Translations under genes and position numbers: made by a program
Shown here: positions 36,349-44,472 of the stretch, one piece after another
How the letters are laid out: the number at the start of each line of letters is the position of its first letter
How positions within the stretch are numbered: the first letter of the stretch is position 1
Source: Mogibacterium sp.
GTDB lineage: Bacteria > Bacillota > Clostridia > Peptostreptococcales > Anaerovoracaceae
Reading direction: 5' to 3'
Assembly (NCBI GenBank): GCA_017403955.1
Contig: JAFRDH010000007.1
Span: 124,001 to 188,000, forward strand
Length of the DNA stretch: 64,000 nucleotides
The notes under the pieces: model-generated
Told to the model about the DNA's origin: nothing
Databases searched by the model: none
The model's input: only the letters and a program-made list of their open reading frames with translations

Positions 36349-37197
36349 TTATTCTTCCGGTGCTGATCCTTCCACGAATTTTTTGGCTTTACTCTTTAAG
36401 TGCATTGGGGATTTCATCACTGAACCCACATTTATATTCGTGCCGAACAGGCCGTTTATGATCATCAATAGTATTATGAATATGATGATAGGGATCAGGC
36501 AGGTCGTTACAAAGAACAACGCGACGCCATCGATCATCTTGTCCCTCAATTCTTTGACCTTATCCAGACTGAAAGAAATCGCGCTTTTAGCTTTTCCTGC
36601 TAATTGCTGGAGAATATTTGCATCAGCAGCAGCTCCGGTAGCTCCAACAGAGTCATTGATTGCATCTGTTTCTTTGTCAAGGTTTTCTGTTATATTATCC
36701 ATTGAAACATTGGCTGTATCCATGATTTTCTGGGATACCCATACACTCGATGGCACGAGCATGAAGAGCACAAGACCAAGAGTGATCATTTTCATGCCGG
36801 CAGGCTTCAAACCATCTCTTTTTACCAAAATGCATATGGCTATTATTATTAGTCCTAGCGGTATCAGCAACTTGAATGCTGCGAAACCGCCTATTGCAAG
36901 TAGGACTTTCTCTAAATATATAGCTGCAAATATCAGTACAAAATATCCGCCGAGATCGACCAGCGCTTCGGAAATTGATTTTCCCGCTTCTCCCGGAAGA
37001 AGGTCGATTGCAGCAGCTGCTGCGAAAGATGCCGCAGACATCGCTGCAACGGTATTCTTTTCCTTGTCCAGCACTTCGATCGTGCTCTTGAACGTTTCAG
37101 GATCTGAGAAAACCTTGGATAAACCGAAAAATGATACTAACGAAGCGAGTATTAGTATCACAGCTAATAAAACCGCTAATTTCCTGTTCTCTGCCAT
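36349..37197 (-). CDS. membrane protein, function unknown
   Basis: The 282-aa product has five or so apolar segments (LAVLLAVILILASLVSFFGL, YFVLIFAAIYLEKVLLAI, IPLGLIIIAICILV, ITLGLVLFMLVPS and LIPIIIFIILLMIINGL). A hydrophilic helical loop of about 75 residues lies before the last one, and the tail is lysine-rich. GGAGG lies 9 bp upstream of the start. It is convergent with the DUF2075 gene and divergent from 37410. I recognise no family. A plus-strand reading frame covers the same region but lacks a ribosome site. Confidence 0.65.
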   Translation of the reverse strand: MAENRKLAVLLAVILILASLVSFFGLSKVFSDPETFKSTIEVLDKEKNTVAAMSAASFAAAAAIDLLPGEAGKSISEALVDLGGYFVLIFAAIYLEKVLLAIGGFAAFKLLIPLGLIIIAICILVKRDGLKPAGMKMITLGLVLFMLVPSSVWVSQKIMDTANVSMDNITENLDKETDAINDSVGATGAAADANILQQLAGKAKSAISFSLDKVKELRDKMIDGVALFFVTTCLIPIIIFIILLMIINGLFGTNINVGSVMKSPMHLKSKAKKFVEGSAPEE

Positions 37198-37409
37198 TGC
37201 TATAAACCTCCGTATATTATTTCCAGAAAATTGATTAGTGATTGGATAGTGTGTTTGAATTAATAATACTATGACACTTCAGAGAAACGTGTCCGATAAT
37301 GTGGACAACGTGAGCGTATCGATTAACAAGTGCGTTAAATTTGTAGTAATGGATGTTATACTATCTATGATAGGTTAATACTTCTGTCAGAGCAAACATT
37401 TTGAGGACT

Positions 37410-38591
37410 ATGAAAGAGATAATTAACAGAGAAGAAGCACTGGCACAGATAATGGATGTAGATTGTTATCTGATGCCGGAAGACACGGACCTTGATAACT
37501 ATCATAGAATTCCGATTACTGAAATCGGAGCTATCGGTGCAGGTATGTCTTCGTTACCGGCTGCATTTAGAACGGTAACTACACAAATGTCGGTAAATGC
37601 CAATAACCTATATGAGTTGACCAATGACATTACGCTGAAAGCGGCTAAAGAGGGGAGAGGCCTGCTTCGCGGATTTGAAATGGGCAAGAATGGGATTGTG
37701 GAACAAGGCCTTTTCAGGAAGGCAGGAGATTTAAAGACAACAGCTACTTCGACTATGCCAATAAATCCGGCAACCATGTGCATGGCGGTAGCTATTGTTG
37801 GTCTCGATAAGAAAATGGATAAGATTCTTGAAATAGAGCAAACTATTCTTGACAGGATTGTGGCCAAAGACAGAGCCCAACTTAGGAATAATATCGAGTT
37901 CTTATCAGAAATGCTTAGAGACTATAAGTACAATTGGAATAATGAGCGATTCCTTAACAGTAACCATGTAATGGTTCTTCAGATAAAGAGAGAAGCAGGA
38001 GCCTTCATAAAGCAATATAAAGAACTTATCGAAAAGAGCTTGAAAATAAAAGGCTTGATCAGAGGCGATGCAGAAATCAATAAGGCCATAAACAAAATCG
38101 CAAAGGATATGACCGAATATCAAATCGCTGTTTATGTCTATGCTTTTGCATCTTTCATTGAAGTAATGCTCAAGGGGAATTTCAATTCTGAGTACCTAAG
38201 GAAAGTGTCTGATCGTATAGAGGAATACTCGATTCAGTACAGAGAACACTATACGAAAATATACAACAAGTTGTTAAATGAGGCGGATCAGACGGTAGAG
38301 TCACAGATATTGGGGACTCTATCATCCATTAGCAAAGCTGCAGGAAAGCTTGCCGCGAAGTCTCCTGCGTTGGACTTGCTTGATGTTGATGATGCACTTA
38401 AGAAAGGCTCAGATAGTCTGAATAAGATCAATACCCGCAAAATCAGAAATGAACTCAAAAAACTTGAGAATAAACAAGCTGTTTTCATCAGACCTTTCGT
38501 TCAAAACATCGCGCTTGTCGATCGCGCCTACAATGAACCAATGCAGGTATTGTTTGATGATAAATATGTATACCTGCCAGAGGTAGGATAA
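37410..38591 (+). CDS. helical protein of unknown function
   Basis: The 393-aa product is almost all helical, with no membrane segment. Near residues 40-120 it has a Gly/Ala/Thr-rich part (ITEIGAIGAGMSSLPAAF, GLLRGFEMGKNGIVEQ), then long charged helices (YIQY, LKKLENKQAVFIRPF). I recognise no family; proteins of this kind occur near defence and phage genes. The ATG at 37410 follows GAGG closely; a TTG at 37401 is a possible alternative. The 212-bp divergent gap (37198-37409) is AT-rich, probably with promoters both ways. Confidence 0.6.
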   Translation: MKEIINREEALAQIMDVDCYLMPEDTDLDNYHRIPITEIGAIGAGMSSLPAAFRTVTTQMSVNANNLYELTNDITLKAAKEGRGLLRGFEMGKNGIVEQGLFRKAGDLKTTATSTMPINPATMCMAVAIVGLDKKMDKILEIEQTILDRIVAKDRAQLRNNIEFLSEMLRDYKYNWNNERFLNSNHVMVLQIKREAGAFIKQYKELIEKSLKIKGLIRGDAEINKAINKIAKDMTEYQIAVYVYAFASFIEVMLKGNFNSEYLRKVSDRIEEYSIQYREHYTKIYNKLLNEADQTVESQILGTLSSISKAAGKLAAKSPALDLLDVDDALKKGSDSLNKINTRKIRNELKKLENKQAVFIRPFVQNIALVDRAYNEPMQVLFDDKYVYLPEVG

Positions 38592-38653
38592 ATGATAGAT
38601 CGAATGCCTGTGGAAGAAAGGCGTTGCTAAAATAGGGTACATTGTATCTTCGT

Positions 38654-38669
38654 TATCTTAGGTAAGATA
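38654..38669. promoter_or_regulatory. palindrome over the leader of the 38671 gene
   Basis: TATCTTA / TAAGATA around GG makes a perfect 7-bp inverted repeat ending one base before the start codon at 38671. It could be an operator or a translation-controlling hairpin; the ribosome site would lie in it. Confidence 0.35.
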
Positions 38670-38670
38670 T

Positions 38671-39012
38671 ATGTTCGGTAACTACAAAGTAATAACATTA
38701 TGCGGCAGCACACGTTTCAAGGATGCCTTTTTTGAAGTGCAGAAAAGACTGACACTTGAAGGCAATATTGTTATTAGCGTCGGTCTTTTTGGTCATTCCG
38801 GCGACAATGAGGTCTGGGAAAACATGGACGAAGGCACACTGACCAAGACTAAAGAGATGCTTGACGATATGCATAAGCGAAAGATCGATATGGCCGATGA
38901 GATATTTGTTATCAATGTTGGCGGGTATATTGGCGAGAGCACCAGATCAGAAATCGAATATGCAGTAAAGACCGGTAAAGTCGTCCGATATCTTGAAGCT
39001 TCGAAAGCATAA
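38671..39012 (+). CDS. nucleoside 2-deoxyribosyltransferase-like protein
   Basis: The 113-aa protein begins KVITLCGSTRFKDAF, the nucleotide-binding start of the nucleoside 2-deoxyribosyltransferase-like/DUF4406 fold, and has EIFVINVGGYIGESTRSEIEYA with a Ser and Glu typical of the family's active site. It likely acts on a nucleotide or nucleoside glycosidic bond. It is 8 bp before kptA, which also works on a nucleotide-type substrate, so the two are likely co-expressed. Confidence 0.75.
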   Translation: MFGNYKVITLCGSTRFKDAFFEVQKRLTLEGNIVISVGLFGHSGDNEVWENMDEGTLTKTKEMLDDMHKRKIDMADEIFVINVGGYIGESTRSEIEYAVKTGKVVRYLEASKA

Positions 39013-39020
39013 ATAGATGC

Positions 39021-39569
39021 ATGAATTACAAGAAGACTAGTAAGTTCATAAGCCTTATTCTGCGTCATCATCCCGAGTCTGTCGGGATCACTCTTGATGA
39101 ACATGGATGGGCTGTTGTAGAGGACTTGATCAGGGGCGTTAGCAAGACGCATCCTTTGGATATGGAGATCCTCGAGAAGATCGTTGCTGAAGATGAGAAG
39201 CAGCGATATTCTTTCAATGAGGACAAAACTCTCATCAGGGCGAATCAGGGTCATTCGATCCCGGTCGATGTGGAGCTTCAGGAGATGACTCCTCCGGATG
39301 TTCTTTATCACGGCACCGGACTCAAGTACAAGGTCTCAATCGATGCGCAGGGATTATTGCCAAAATCCCGTCTCTATGTGCATCTGTCCCTGGATACCGA
39401 GACCGCGACAAAGGTCGGAAAACGCCACGGCGAGCCGGTGATTTACACTATTGACGCTGCAGCGATGCACAGAGACGGCTACATTTTCTACCGCTCAGTG
39501 AACGGCGTCTGGCTCACCAGATCCGTCCCGAAACAATATCTCCGTGTCACTGGGGACGGTTCTTTCTGA
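39021..39569 (+). CDS. kptA: RNA 2'-phosphotransferase (Tpt1/KptA family)
   Basis: The 182-aa protein matches Tpt1/KptA: KFISLILRHHPESVGITLDEHGW, LIRANQGHSIPVDVEL, LYHGTG, and YVHLSLDTETATKVGKRHG. The enzyme removes an internal 2'-phosphate from RNA using NAD+, forming ADP-ribose 1'',2''-cyclic phosphate; bacterial targets are unclear. The C terminus VTGDGSF and stop come from repeat copy R3, which follows the normal end of the domain (VPKQYLR). It follows the deoxyribosyltransferase-like gene by 8 bp. Confidence 0.93.
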   Translation: MNYKKTSKFISLILRHHPESVGITLDEHGWAVVEDLIRGVSKTHPLDMEILEKIVAEDEKQRYSFNEDKTLIRANQGHSIPVDVELQEMTPPDVLYHGTGLKYKVSIDAQGLLPKSRLYVHLSLDTETATKVGKRHGEPVIYTIDAAAMHRDGYIFYRSVNGVWLTRSVPKQYLRVTGDGSF

Positions 39570-39572
39570 CAC
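39544..39572 (+). repeat. palindromic-ended repeat copy R3
   Basis: GTGTCA / TGACAC ends around GGGGACGGTTCTTTC. It supplies the last seven codons and stop of kptA. Confidence 0.85.
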
Positions 39573-39615
39573 ACTTTGACCGGAACAAAAAACAGTTTTT
39601 ACCAAGGAGCCCGCT

Positions 39616-40014
39616 ATGACTATCACGCTTGAACCGTTGAATGTAACATTGTCCGTGTGCAAGGTCGAGGACTACTCGAAGATCGACATCACCATGCCTT
39701 TCTGCTTTACCGGCAGTACTGATGAAGAGCTCTCGCTTGTTTGCCCGGTGAACTTAGTGCCGGACAATACCACAGAAAGGGATGACGGCTGGAAAGCTTT
39801 CCGCATTGTCGGCGTCCTGGATTTTTCGCTGATAGGCATTTTGTCTAAGATCTCCGGAATACTCGCAGACAACAAGATCGGCATTTTTGCCATTTCAACA
39901 TACAATACAGACTATATCCTGACCAAAGAAGAGGACTTCGCCAGAGCACTCGAAGTCCTGAAGAACGCAGGTTACACTATCAAGGAATCATTATCAGAAG
40001 GGGGAATATCATGA
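39616..40014 (+). CDS. ACT-domain protein
   Basis: The 132-aa protein is an ACT/CASTOR-like tandem: VCKVEDYSKIDITM in the first half and FRIVGVLDFSLIGILSKISGILADNKIGIFAISTYNTDYILT in pieces in the second, with the typical ligand-binding Gly-Ile turn. Such proteins bind amino acids and regulate metabolism. It overlaps the flavin reductase by 4 bp (ATGA), so both are co-translated. AAGGAG precedes the start. Confidence 0.85.
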   Translation: MTITLEPLNVTLSVCKVEDYSKIDITMPFCFTGSTDEELSLVCPVNLVPDNTTERDDGWKAFRIVGVLDFSLIGILSKISGILADNKIGIFAISTYNTDYILTKEEDFARALEVLKNAGYTIKESLSEGGIS

Positions 40015-40544
40015 AGGAAATCAAAGTATCGGATTATGCAGGTATCATCATGGAAGCACTGCGCAAAGGTATTTTGCTTACATCTAAGGCGGACGATAAA
40101 GTCAACAGCATGGTGATCGGTTGGGGAACATTCGGGATCAACTGGAGCAAGCCGGTTTTTGCTGTTTATGTGCGCGAAGGAAGGTTCACAAGAGAACAGC
40201 TTGACAAGAATCCGGAATTCACGATCAATGTACCGCTTGGCGATTTTGACAAGAACATCATCGCAGTCTGCGGCGGCAAGAGCGGCAGAGATATCGACAA
40301 GGTCCGGGAAGCGGGACTCACTTTGGCAGAGCCTCAAGTCGTTTCGGTTCCTGCGGTCAAAGAGTTTCCGCTGACCCTGGAGTGCAAGATCATTTACAGG
40401 CAGAAACAGGAACTTGAGCTGCTCCCTCAGGATATCGTCGAAAGGATGTATCCGCAGAATGTGCCGAGCACGAATCCTATGGCAAACAGAGATCCGCACG
40501 TAACATATTATGGAGAAATCGTGGCTGCATATATAGCAGACTGA
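40011..40544 (+). CDS. flavin reductase family protein
   Basis: The 177-aa protein has the flavin reductase-like FMN-binding split-barrel pattern: LLTSKADDKVNSMVIGWGTFGINWSKPVF, here quoted in part, then FAVYVREGRFTREQLDKN and FTINVPLGDFDKNI. It binds FMN and transfers electrons, partner unknown. Co-translated with the ACT-domain gene, which may tune it to an amino-acid signal (inference). Confidence 0.88.
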   Translation: MKEIKVSDYAGIIMEALRKGILLTSKADDKVNSMVIGWGTFGINWSKPVFAVYVREGRFTREQLDKNPEFTINVPLGDFDKNIIAVCGGKSGRDIDKVREAGLTLAEPQVVSVPAVKEFPLTLECKIIYRQKQELELLPQDIVERMYPQNVPSTNPMANRDPHVTYYGEIVAAYIAD

Positions 40545-40602
40545 GTCAGCAGGAGCGCAAAAGTCCACCGCTCTGATGCTTTGACGTAAAGAGGTACAAG
40601 TT

Positions 40603-40833
40603 ATGGAAATGTTCGATTTTACCGATCCGGGTTTTCTCGGTTTTCTGGAATCCGAAGGATGCATGGATACAAATGAAGGACTGATCAATCGGGTAGCAAA
40701 AGTCCTCAGAAGCAGCCCAAATGATGTGATAGACACTGAGGAATTCCGCAGTGCATGTACTAAGGCCGGTGTAGATCCCGACTCGTTCACACAAGCAGAC
40801 CTCGACGCATTGCAGAGCAGATTGAACAAATAG
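40603..40833 (+). CDS. small acidic hypothetical protein
   Basis: The 76-aa product begins MEMFDFTDPGFLGFLESEG and continues with a helical, EF-hand- or SAM-like part (AKVLRSSPNDVIDTEEFRSA, DPDSFTQADLDALQSRL). AAGAGG precedes the ATG. No family is recognised. Confidence 0.55.
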   Translation: MEMFDFTDPGFLGFLESEGCMDTNEGLINRVAKVLRSSPNDVIDTEEFRSACTKAGVDPDSFTQADLDALQSRLNK

Positions 40834-40919
40834 CATAGAACCGGCAGGATATGTTGCATATTATTGGCTGATTCTAATGTATAATTAAGTAATATTTTTT
40901 CTCTCCGGAGGTATAAAAA

Positions 40920-41579
40920 ATGGATATAATGCTTATAATCATTATCGTAGTTTTTGCGGTGGGTTTCTTCCTTATTCGAACTATGTTCAAACAACAGAGA
41001 TACAGAAATCCGGGCGAAGTGGTTGATGAAAGGAATTTGCAGGAATACGGGGTGCCGGCCAAGACGCTCTATACATCATCCAAAGTTCTCACGCTGCATC
41101 ATCGAATCGATGTCACTGATGCTCAGGAGAACGTTGTTTACCGTGCTGAAACGAACTTCCCGTCGATCCACGACAAGACGAACATTTACACTGCTGACGG
41201 CAGACACGTTGCATACATGGAACGCAAACTCATCACTTTGCATGAGATCCATTATATCGACATGGATAACGGAACAAGCTTCACTCTTTCCAATGAGATT
41301 TTCCATATCATAAGGGACGTTACGAATATCGAAGGCCTAGACTGGATACTGGAAGGTAATTTGCTGCAGCTCAATTTCACTATAAGAGATGCAGAGGGCG
41401 AGCTCATAGCGGCAGTAAGCCAGAAGGTCCTCTCCATACATGATAAATATTCAGTCGATATTTACAAACCTGAGTACGAAGAAGAAGTCGTTGCGATCCT
41501 TATCGCACTTCAGCACATGATCCAGGACAGAGAAAGCGCAGCATCAAGTGGGGGCAGCTCCAGCAGCTCAGCATCATAA
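40920..41579 (+). CDS. LURP-one-related (Tubby-like) membrane-anchored protein
   Basis: The 219-aa protein has an N-terminal membrane segment (about 3-19) and a LURP-one-related/Tubby C-terminal-like barrel: LTLHHRIDVTDAQENVVY, YMERKLITLHEIHYI and VSQKVLSIHDKYSVDI. The tail is Ser/Gly-rich. The fold binds lipids or acts in membrane signalling in other organisms; the bacterial role is unclear. CTCCGGAGG precedes the start. Confidence 0.8.
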   Translation: MDIMLIIIIVVFAVGFFLIRTMFKQQRYRNPGEVVDERNLQEYGVPAKTLYTSSKVLTLHHRIDVTDAQENVVYRAETNFPSIHDKTNIYTADGRHVAYMERKLITLHEIHYIDMDNGTSFTLSNEIFHIIRDVTNIEGLDWILEGNLLQLNFTIRDAEGELIAAVSQKVLSIHDKYSVDIYKPEYEEEVVAILIALQHMIQDRESAASSGGSSSSSAS

Positions 41580-41584
41580 AGCCA

Positions 41585-41758
41585 ATGATACCAAGCGATC
41601 CATATATTCTGTTCAGCTATATCAACATGAAACTGAGAGACACATATGATTCTCTTGAGGATTTTTGTGCGGATAATGATGCGGACATCGAAATGATCAG
41701 GAGCAAGCTAGAAGCAGCAGGCTTTGAATACGACATAGAACAGAACCAATTCAGATAA
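41585..41758 (+). CDS. DUF4250 domain-containing protein
   Basis: The 57-aa product starts MIPSDPYILFSYINMKLRD and ends EYDIEQNQFR, matching the short DUF4250 family typical of Clostridia ('MIPxDPxxLLSxxNxKLRDxYxSL' and 'YDxExNQF'). Function unknown. It starts 5 bp after the LURP-one-like gene, so it is probably translated by coupling, since no strong ribosome site is seen. Confidence 0.85.
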   Translation: MIPSDPYILFSYINMKLRDTYDSLEDFCADNDADIEMIRSKLEAAGFEYDIEQNQFR

Positions 41759-41777
41759 AAAAGAGGAGAAATGCAAG

Positions 41778-42314
41778 ATGAAGATTCTTGTACTTGAGAG
41801 CAGCGGAAACATCAAAGGGTCATCGAATATGCTGGCGGATGAGTTCATTCGCGGGGCAGAGGAGAACGGCCACGAAGTCACGATATATAATGTGATCAGG
41901 AAAAACATCAAGCCATGTCTCGGCTGCGGGCATTGCGGAATGTCTGGCAATTGTATCCTTCAGGATGACTATGATAATGAGCTTAAACCGCTGATCCTGA
42001 ATACAGACATGATAGTTTTTGTTATGCCGGTTTACTATTACAACTGGCCGGCACCACTCAAGGCATGCATCGACCGTTTTTACAGCTTTACCGTAGAACT
42101 CACATCGATGCACAAGAAGACAGCTTTCCTGTCAGTTGCCTGGGACGACACCGACACAGTTTTCAACGTTCCGGAAGCATATTATAAGCAGATCTGCAAT
42201 TATATGCAGTTCACAGACTGTGGAATTGTACTGGGTAAAGGCTGCGGCACACCGTCAATGACAAGAAACAGTATTTATCCGCAGAAAGCATACGAACTAG
42301 GCAAAAGCATCTAG
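41778..42314 (+). CDS. flavodoxin-family NAD(P)H oxidoreductase
   Basis: The 178-aa protein has the NADPH-dependent FMN reductase / iron-sulfur flavoprotein fold: KILVLESSGNIKGSSNMLAD, then KPCLGCGHCGMSGNC with four cysteines (an Fe-S or redox motif), and MPVYYYNWPAPLKACIDRFY. It likely passes electrons to an unknown partner. AGAGGAG precedes the ATG. A 7-bp hairpin AGCGTGT / ACACGCT at 42313-42332 overlaps its stop, perhaps as a weak terminator. Confidence 0.88.
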   Translation: MKILVLESSGNIKGSSNMLADEFIRGAEENGHEVTIYNVIRKNIKPCLGCGHCGMSGNCILQDDYDNELKPLILNTDMIVFVMPVYYYNWPAPLKACIDRFYSFTVELTSMHKKTAFLSVAWDDTDTVFNVPEAYYKQICNYMQFTDCGIVLGKGCGTPSMTRNSIYPQKAYELGKSI

Positions 42315-42356
42315 CGTGTATCGTGACACGCTGCTTTGCAATGGAAGGTGGGATCA

Positions 42357-43523
42357 ATGTTATTCATATACATTTTGCTGAAGATCATTAATCATGCAAT
42401 TGGTATCGGCCTTATTTTGTTGTGTCTGCCGCCTGTTCGCGCAGCACTTCATGTCAATGTACCGATAATTGTTTTTGTGATTGCATATGTAGTGTATACA
42501 TTGATTCGTTTGCTCCGCATTTCTGCTGCGGCGCCGAGATATGTTCAACACACCGAAGATAGATATTATGGGCCGGGTTCTGCTTCTGCGCCAAGTCCTT
42601 CACGCAGCTACAGTATGCCGCAGTATGGAGGCTCATACGGTGGATACGATCAAAGCAGTTATGACTTTAGTCCGCCTGCCGGAGATTTTAGTGATCATGA
42701 AGACAAGCTGGATATCAGGAGAGTGCAGTTCTCAGCCATATCACCTCAATCTATTGAGAAAGGTGATTATGCAGTGATAGACATTGCGATGTATGAAGCT
42801 CCTTTCCGCGGGATCGTGAGAGAGATCATGAAAACGGTTGATTATCCGGTAAAAGAAAAAATCAGTGCTTCAAGTATCCGGATGGAATCCAATGTTATGA
42901 TCAGGCTTACATCCCCGGACCTTGAGATCGAGGATAACGAGATCGAACAGCAGTGGCTGGGCGAATACCTGATTTACAGCTTTGCAGTGCAGATCCCGGA
43001 AGACTATAGCAAGAACAAAATCCTGTTCAACGCGGTAGTCTATGAAAACAGCATTATGCGTACAAGGATGATCTTCAGCGTTAATTGCTCTGAAGCAGCA
43101 CAGGAAATCACTGTGTTCAGAAAGGATATTATGTCTGCCTTTATGTCTTATGCCAGTGAAGATCGCGCGCGGGTTGCTTCTATCGCTCAGGGAATCAAGG
43201 CGATCTGCCCGGACCTTGATTTGTTCCTTGATGTCAACAGCCTTAAGACCGGGGAAGACTGGGAACAGGCGATCTACCGGGAAATCGAGAAACGCGACAT
43301 GTTGTTCCTGTGCTGGTCTAGCAACGCCAAACGCTCCGAATGGGTAGAGAAAGAATGGCGGTACGCATTGAAAACAAAAGGCCTGGACTACATAGAACCG
43401 GTACCTCTGGAACTGCCTGACGAATGTCCTCCGCCAAGTGAACTTCACACCAAGCACTTCAGCAGCAACCTGCTTTACATAATCTCAAAGTACGGTCGTG
43501 TCAGCGGGGACGGTTCTTCCTGA
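42357..43523 (+). CDS. membrane TIR-domain protein
   Basis: The 388-aa protein has two N-terminal membrane segments (about 2-22 and 30-49), a Ser/Tyr/Gly-rich linker, a beta domain (about 110-245), and a C-terminal TIR domain (about 258-380). The TIR has DIMSAFMSYASEDRARV, FLDVNSLKTGEDWEQAI and SEWVEKEW with the Glu that is catalytic in NADase TIRs. Its bacterial relatives often serve in abortive infection. The membrane anchor is unusual. The tail VSGDGSS and stop come from repeat R4. The ATG at 42357 is preceded by GGAAGGTGGG; an upstream TTG at 42336 is less likely. Confidence 0.85.
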   Translation: MLFIYILLKIINHAIGIGLILLCLPPVRAALHVNVPIIVFVIAYVVYTLIRLLRISAAAPRYVQHTEDRYYGPGSASAPSPSRSYSMPQYGGSYGGYDQSSYDFSPPAGDFSDHEDKLDIRRVQFSAISPQSIEKGDYAVIDIAMYEAPFRGIVREIMKTVDYPVKEKISASSIRMESNVMIRLTSPDLEIEDNEIEQQWLGEYLIYSFAVQIPEDYSKNKILFNAVVYENSIMRTRMIFSVNCSEAAQEITVFRKDIMSAFMSYASEDRARVASIAQGIKAICPDLDLFLDVNSLKTGEDWEQAIYREIEKRDMLFLCWSSNAKRSEWVEKEWRYALKTKGLDYIEPVPLELPDECPPPSELHTKHFSSNLLYIISKYGRVSGDGSS

Positions 43524-43526
43524 CAC
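43498..43526 (+). repeat. palindromic-ended repeat copy R4
   Basis: GTGTCA / TGACAC ends around GGGGACGGTTCTTCC. It supplies the end of the TIR gene. A short GCGGCA / TGCCGC hairpin lies just after it (43536-43549). Confidence 0.85.
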
Positions 43527-43687
43527 ACCTGGCCCGCGGCATTTGCCGCATTCAAGTGCGCAACAAATTAAAGTTTTAACTTCTCGGGAAAAACACCTAT
43601 GAGGCTGACAAAATGATATAATTCATATACGGTCATCCGGGGTGCTTTTTTCTGTCACGCTAAGTGGCACAGATAGAGGAGAGTTAT

Positions 43688-44068
43688 ATGTCACCATTGC
43701 TTATGAAGGCGGTTATCGCCATTACACTCGCGCTTGTTTTCTATACGATCGGTGTCTGGTCAGAGCATATTGCCAAGGTTCTCAAGCCAATGCATCTTGC
43801 GTTCTTCTGGCTGGGTCTTTGTATGGACACTGCGGGTACTATGATGATGACACGTATGGCGGACGGATCGGGCGGCGGACTTATGAGCGCTCACGGAATC
43901 ACTGGGGCGATCGCCATAGTACTGATGATGATCCATGCGATCTGGGCGACAGTGGTTCTTGTACGCAAAGACGAAGTCGCAAAGAGGACTTTCCACAAAT
44001 TCAGCATCATTGTCTGGATTATCTGGCTCATTCCGTACGTACTCGGCATGATAATGGGAATGCGGTAG
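43688..44068 (+). CDS. HsmA/TIGR03987-family membrane protein
   Basis: The 126-aa protein has four membrane segments (LLMKAVIAITLALVFYTIGV, LAFFWLGLCMDTAGTMMM, ITGAIAIVLMMIHAIWATVV, and IIVWIIWLIPYVLGMIMG) with GVWSEHIAKVLKPMH, matching the small TIGR03987/HsmA family. Function is unknown. ATG 43688 has AGAGGAGAG 5 bp upstream; an in-frame GTG at 43664 would place that site inside the gene. Confidence 0.8.
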   Translation: MSPLLMKAVIAITLALVFYTIGVWSEHIAKVLKPMHLAFFWLGLCMDTAGTMMMTRMADGSGGGLMSAHGITGAIAIVLMMIHAIWATVVLVRKDEVAKRTFHKFSIIVWIIWLIPYVLGMIMGMR

Positions 44069-44083
44069 ATGCAGAGGTGAGTC

Positions 44084-44329
44084 ATGGGTGCACCGATAAT
44101 CAATGTAGATTTGCACGGATTGTTCCGTGACGAGGCGATCAAAGTCATCGACCGGGCGCTGAAAAACGCCGACAGTACAACATATCAGCTGAAATTGATC
44201 CACGGCTACAACCGCGGGACCAGTCTCAAGAATATGATAATAGATGAATACAAGTATCATCCCAAGGTCCTGAGGATACAGCCGGGAGAAAACCTTGGAA
44301 TAACAATACTTGTTTTGCGTGAACTCTGA
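44084..44329 (+). CDS. Smr-domain protein
   Basis: The 81-aa protein is a stand-alone Smr domain: INVDLHGLFRDEAI and LKLIHGYNRGTSLKNMI, with the LDxH-like VDLHG and the HGxGxG-like HGYNRG. Smr domains are nucleases or ribosome-linked. The small size without MutS2 is common. GAGGTGAG precedes the start. The next gap (44330-44472) holds a small hairpin CTGGC / GCCAG and nothing I can name. Confidence 0.9.
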   Translation: MGAPIINVDLHGLFRDEAIKVIDRALKNADSTTYQLKLIHGYNRGTSLKNMIIDEYKYHPKVLRIQPGENLGITILVLREL

Positions 44330-44472
44330 TGATGCTGTACAATAATAATGTTGCATAAAAGACTGACCGGAAACTGGCAAAAGGGCGATAGCCAGATTTG
44401 AACAAGTTTTTGAAGAAAAAATAATGGGCGGCCTTGCCGCAGATTTTGGGAATTAATAGAGGGCATTGAACG

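Noticed and set aside
36317-37234. A 305-codon plus-strand frame opposite the membrane protein at 36349-37197
   Set aside because: It has no ribosome site, and the minus-strand reading has GGAGG at the right spacing and regular membrane helices.
42313-42332. AGCGTGT/ACACGCT hairpin considered as a degenerate repeat copy
   Set aside because: It lacks the repeat core; it is better seen as a weak terminator-like hairpin.
44330-44472. Hairpin CTGGC/GCCAG and a purine-rich stretch considered as a riboswitch or leader
   Set aside because: The fold is short and matches no riboswitch class I know; the following gene is a hypothetical protein.
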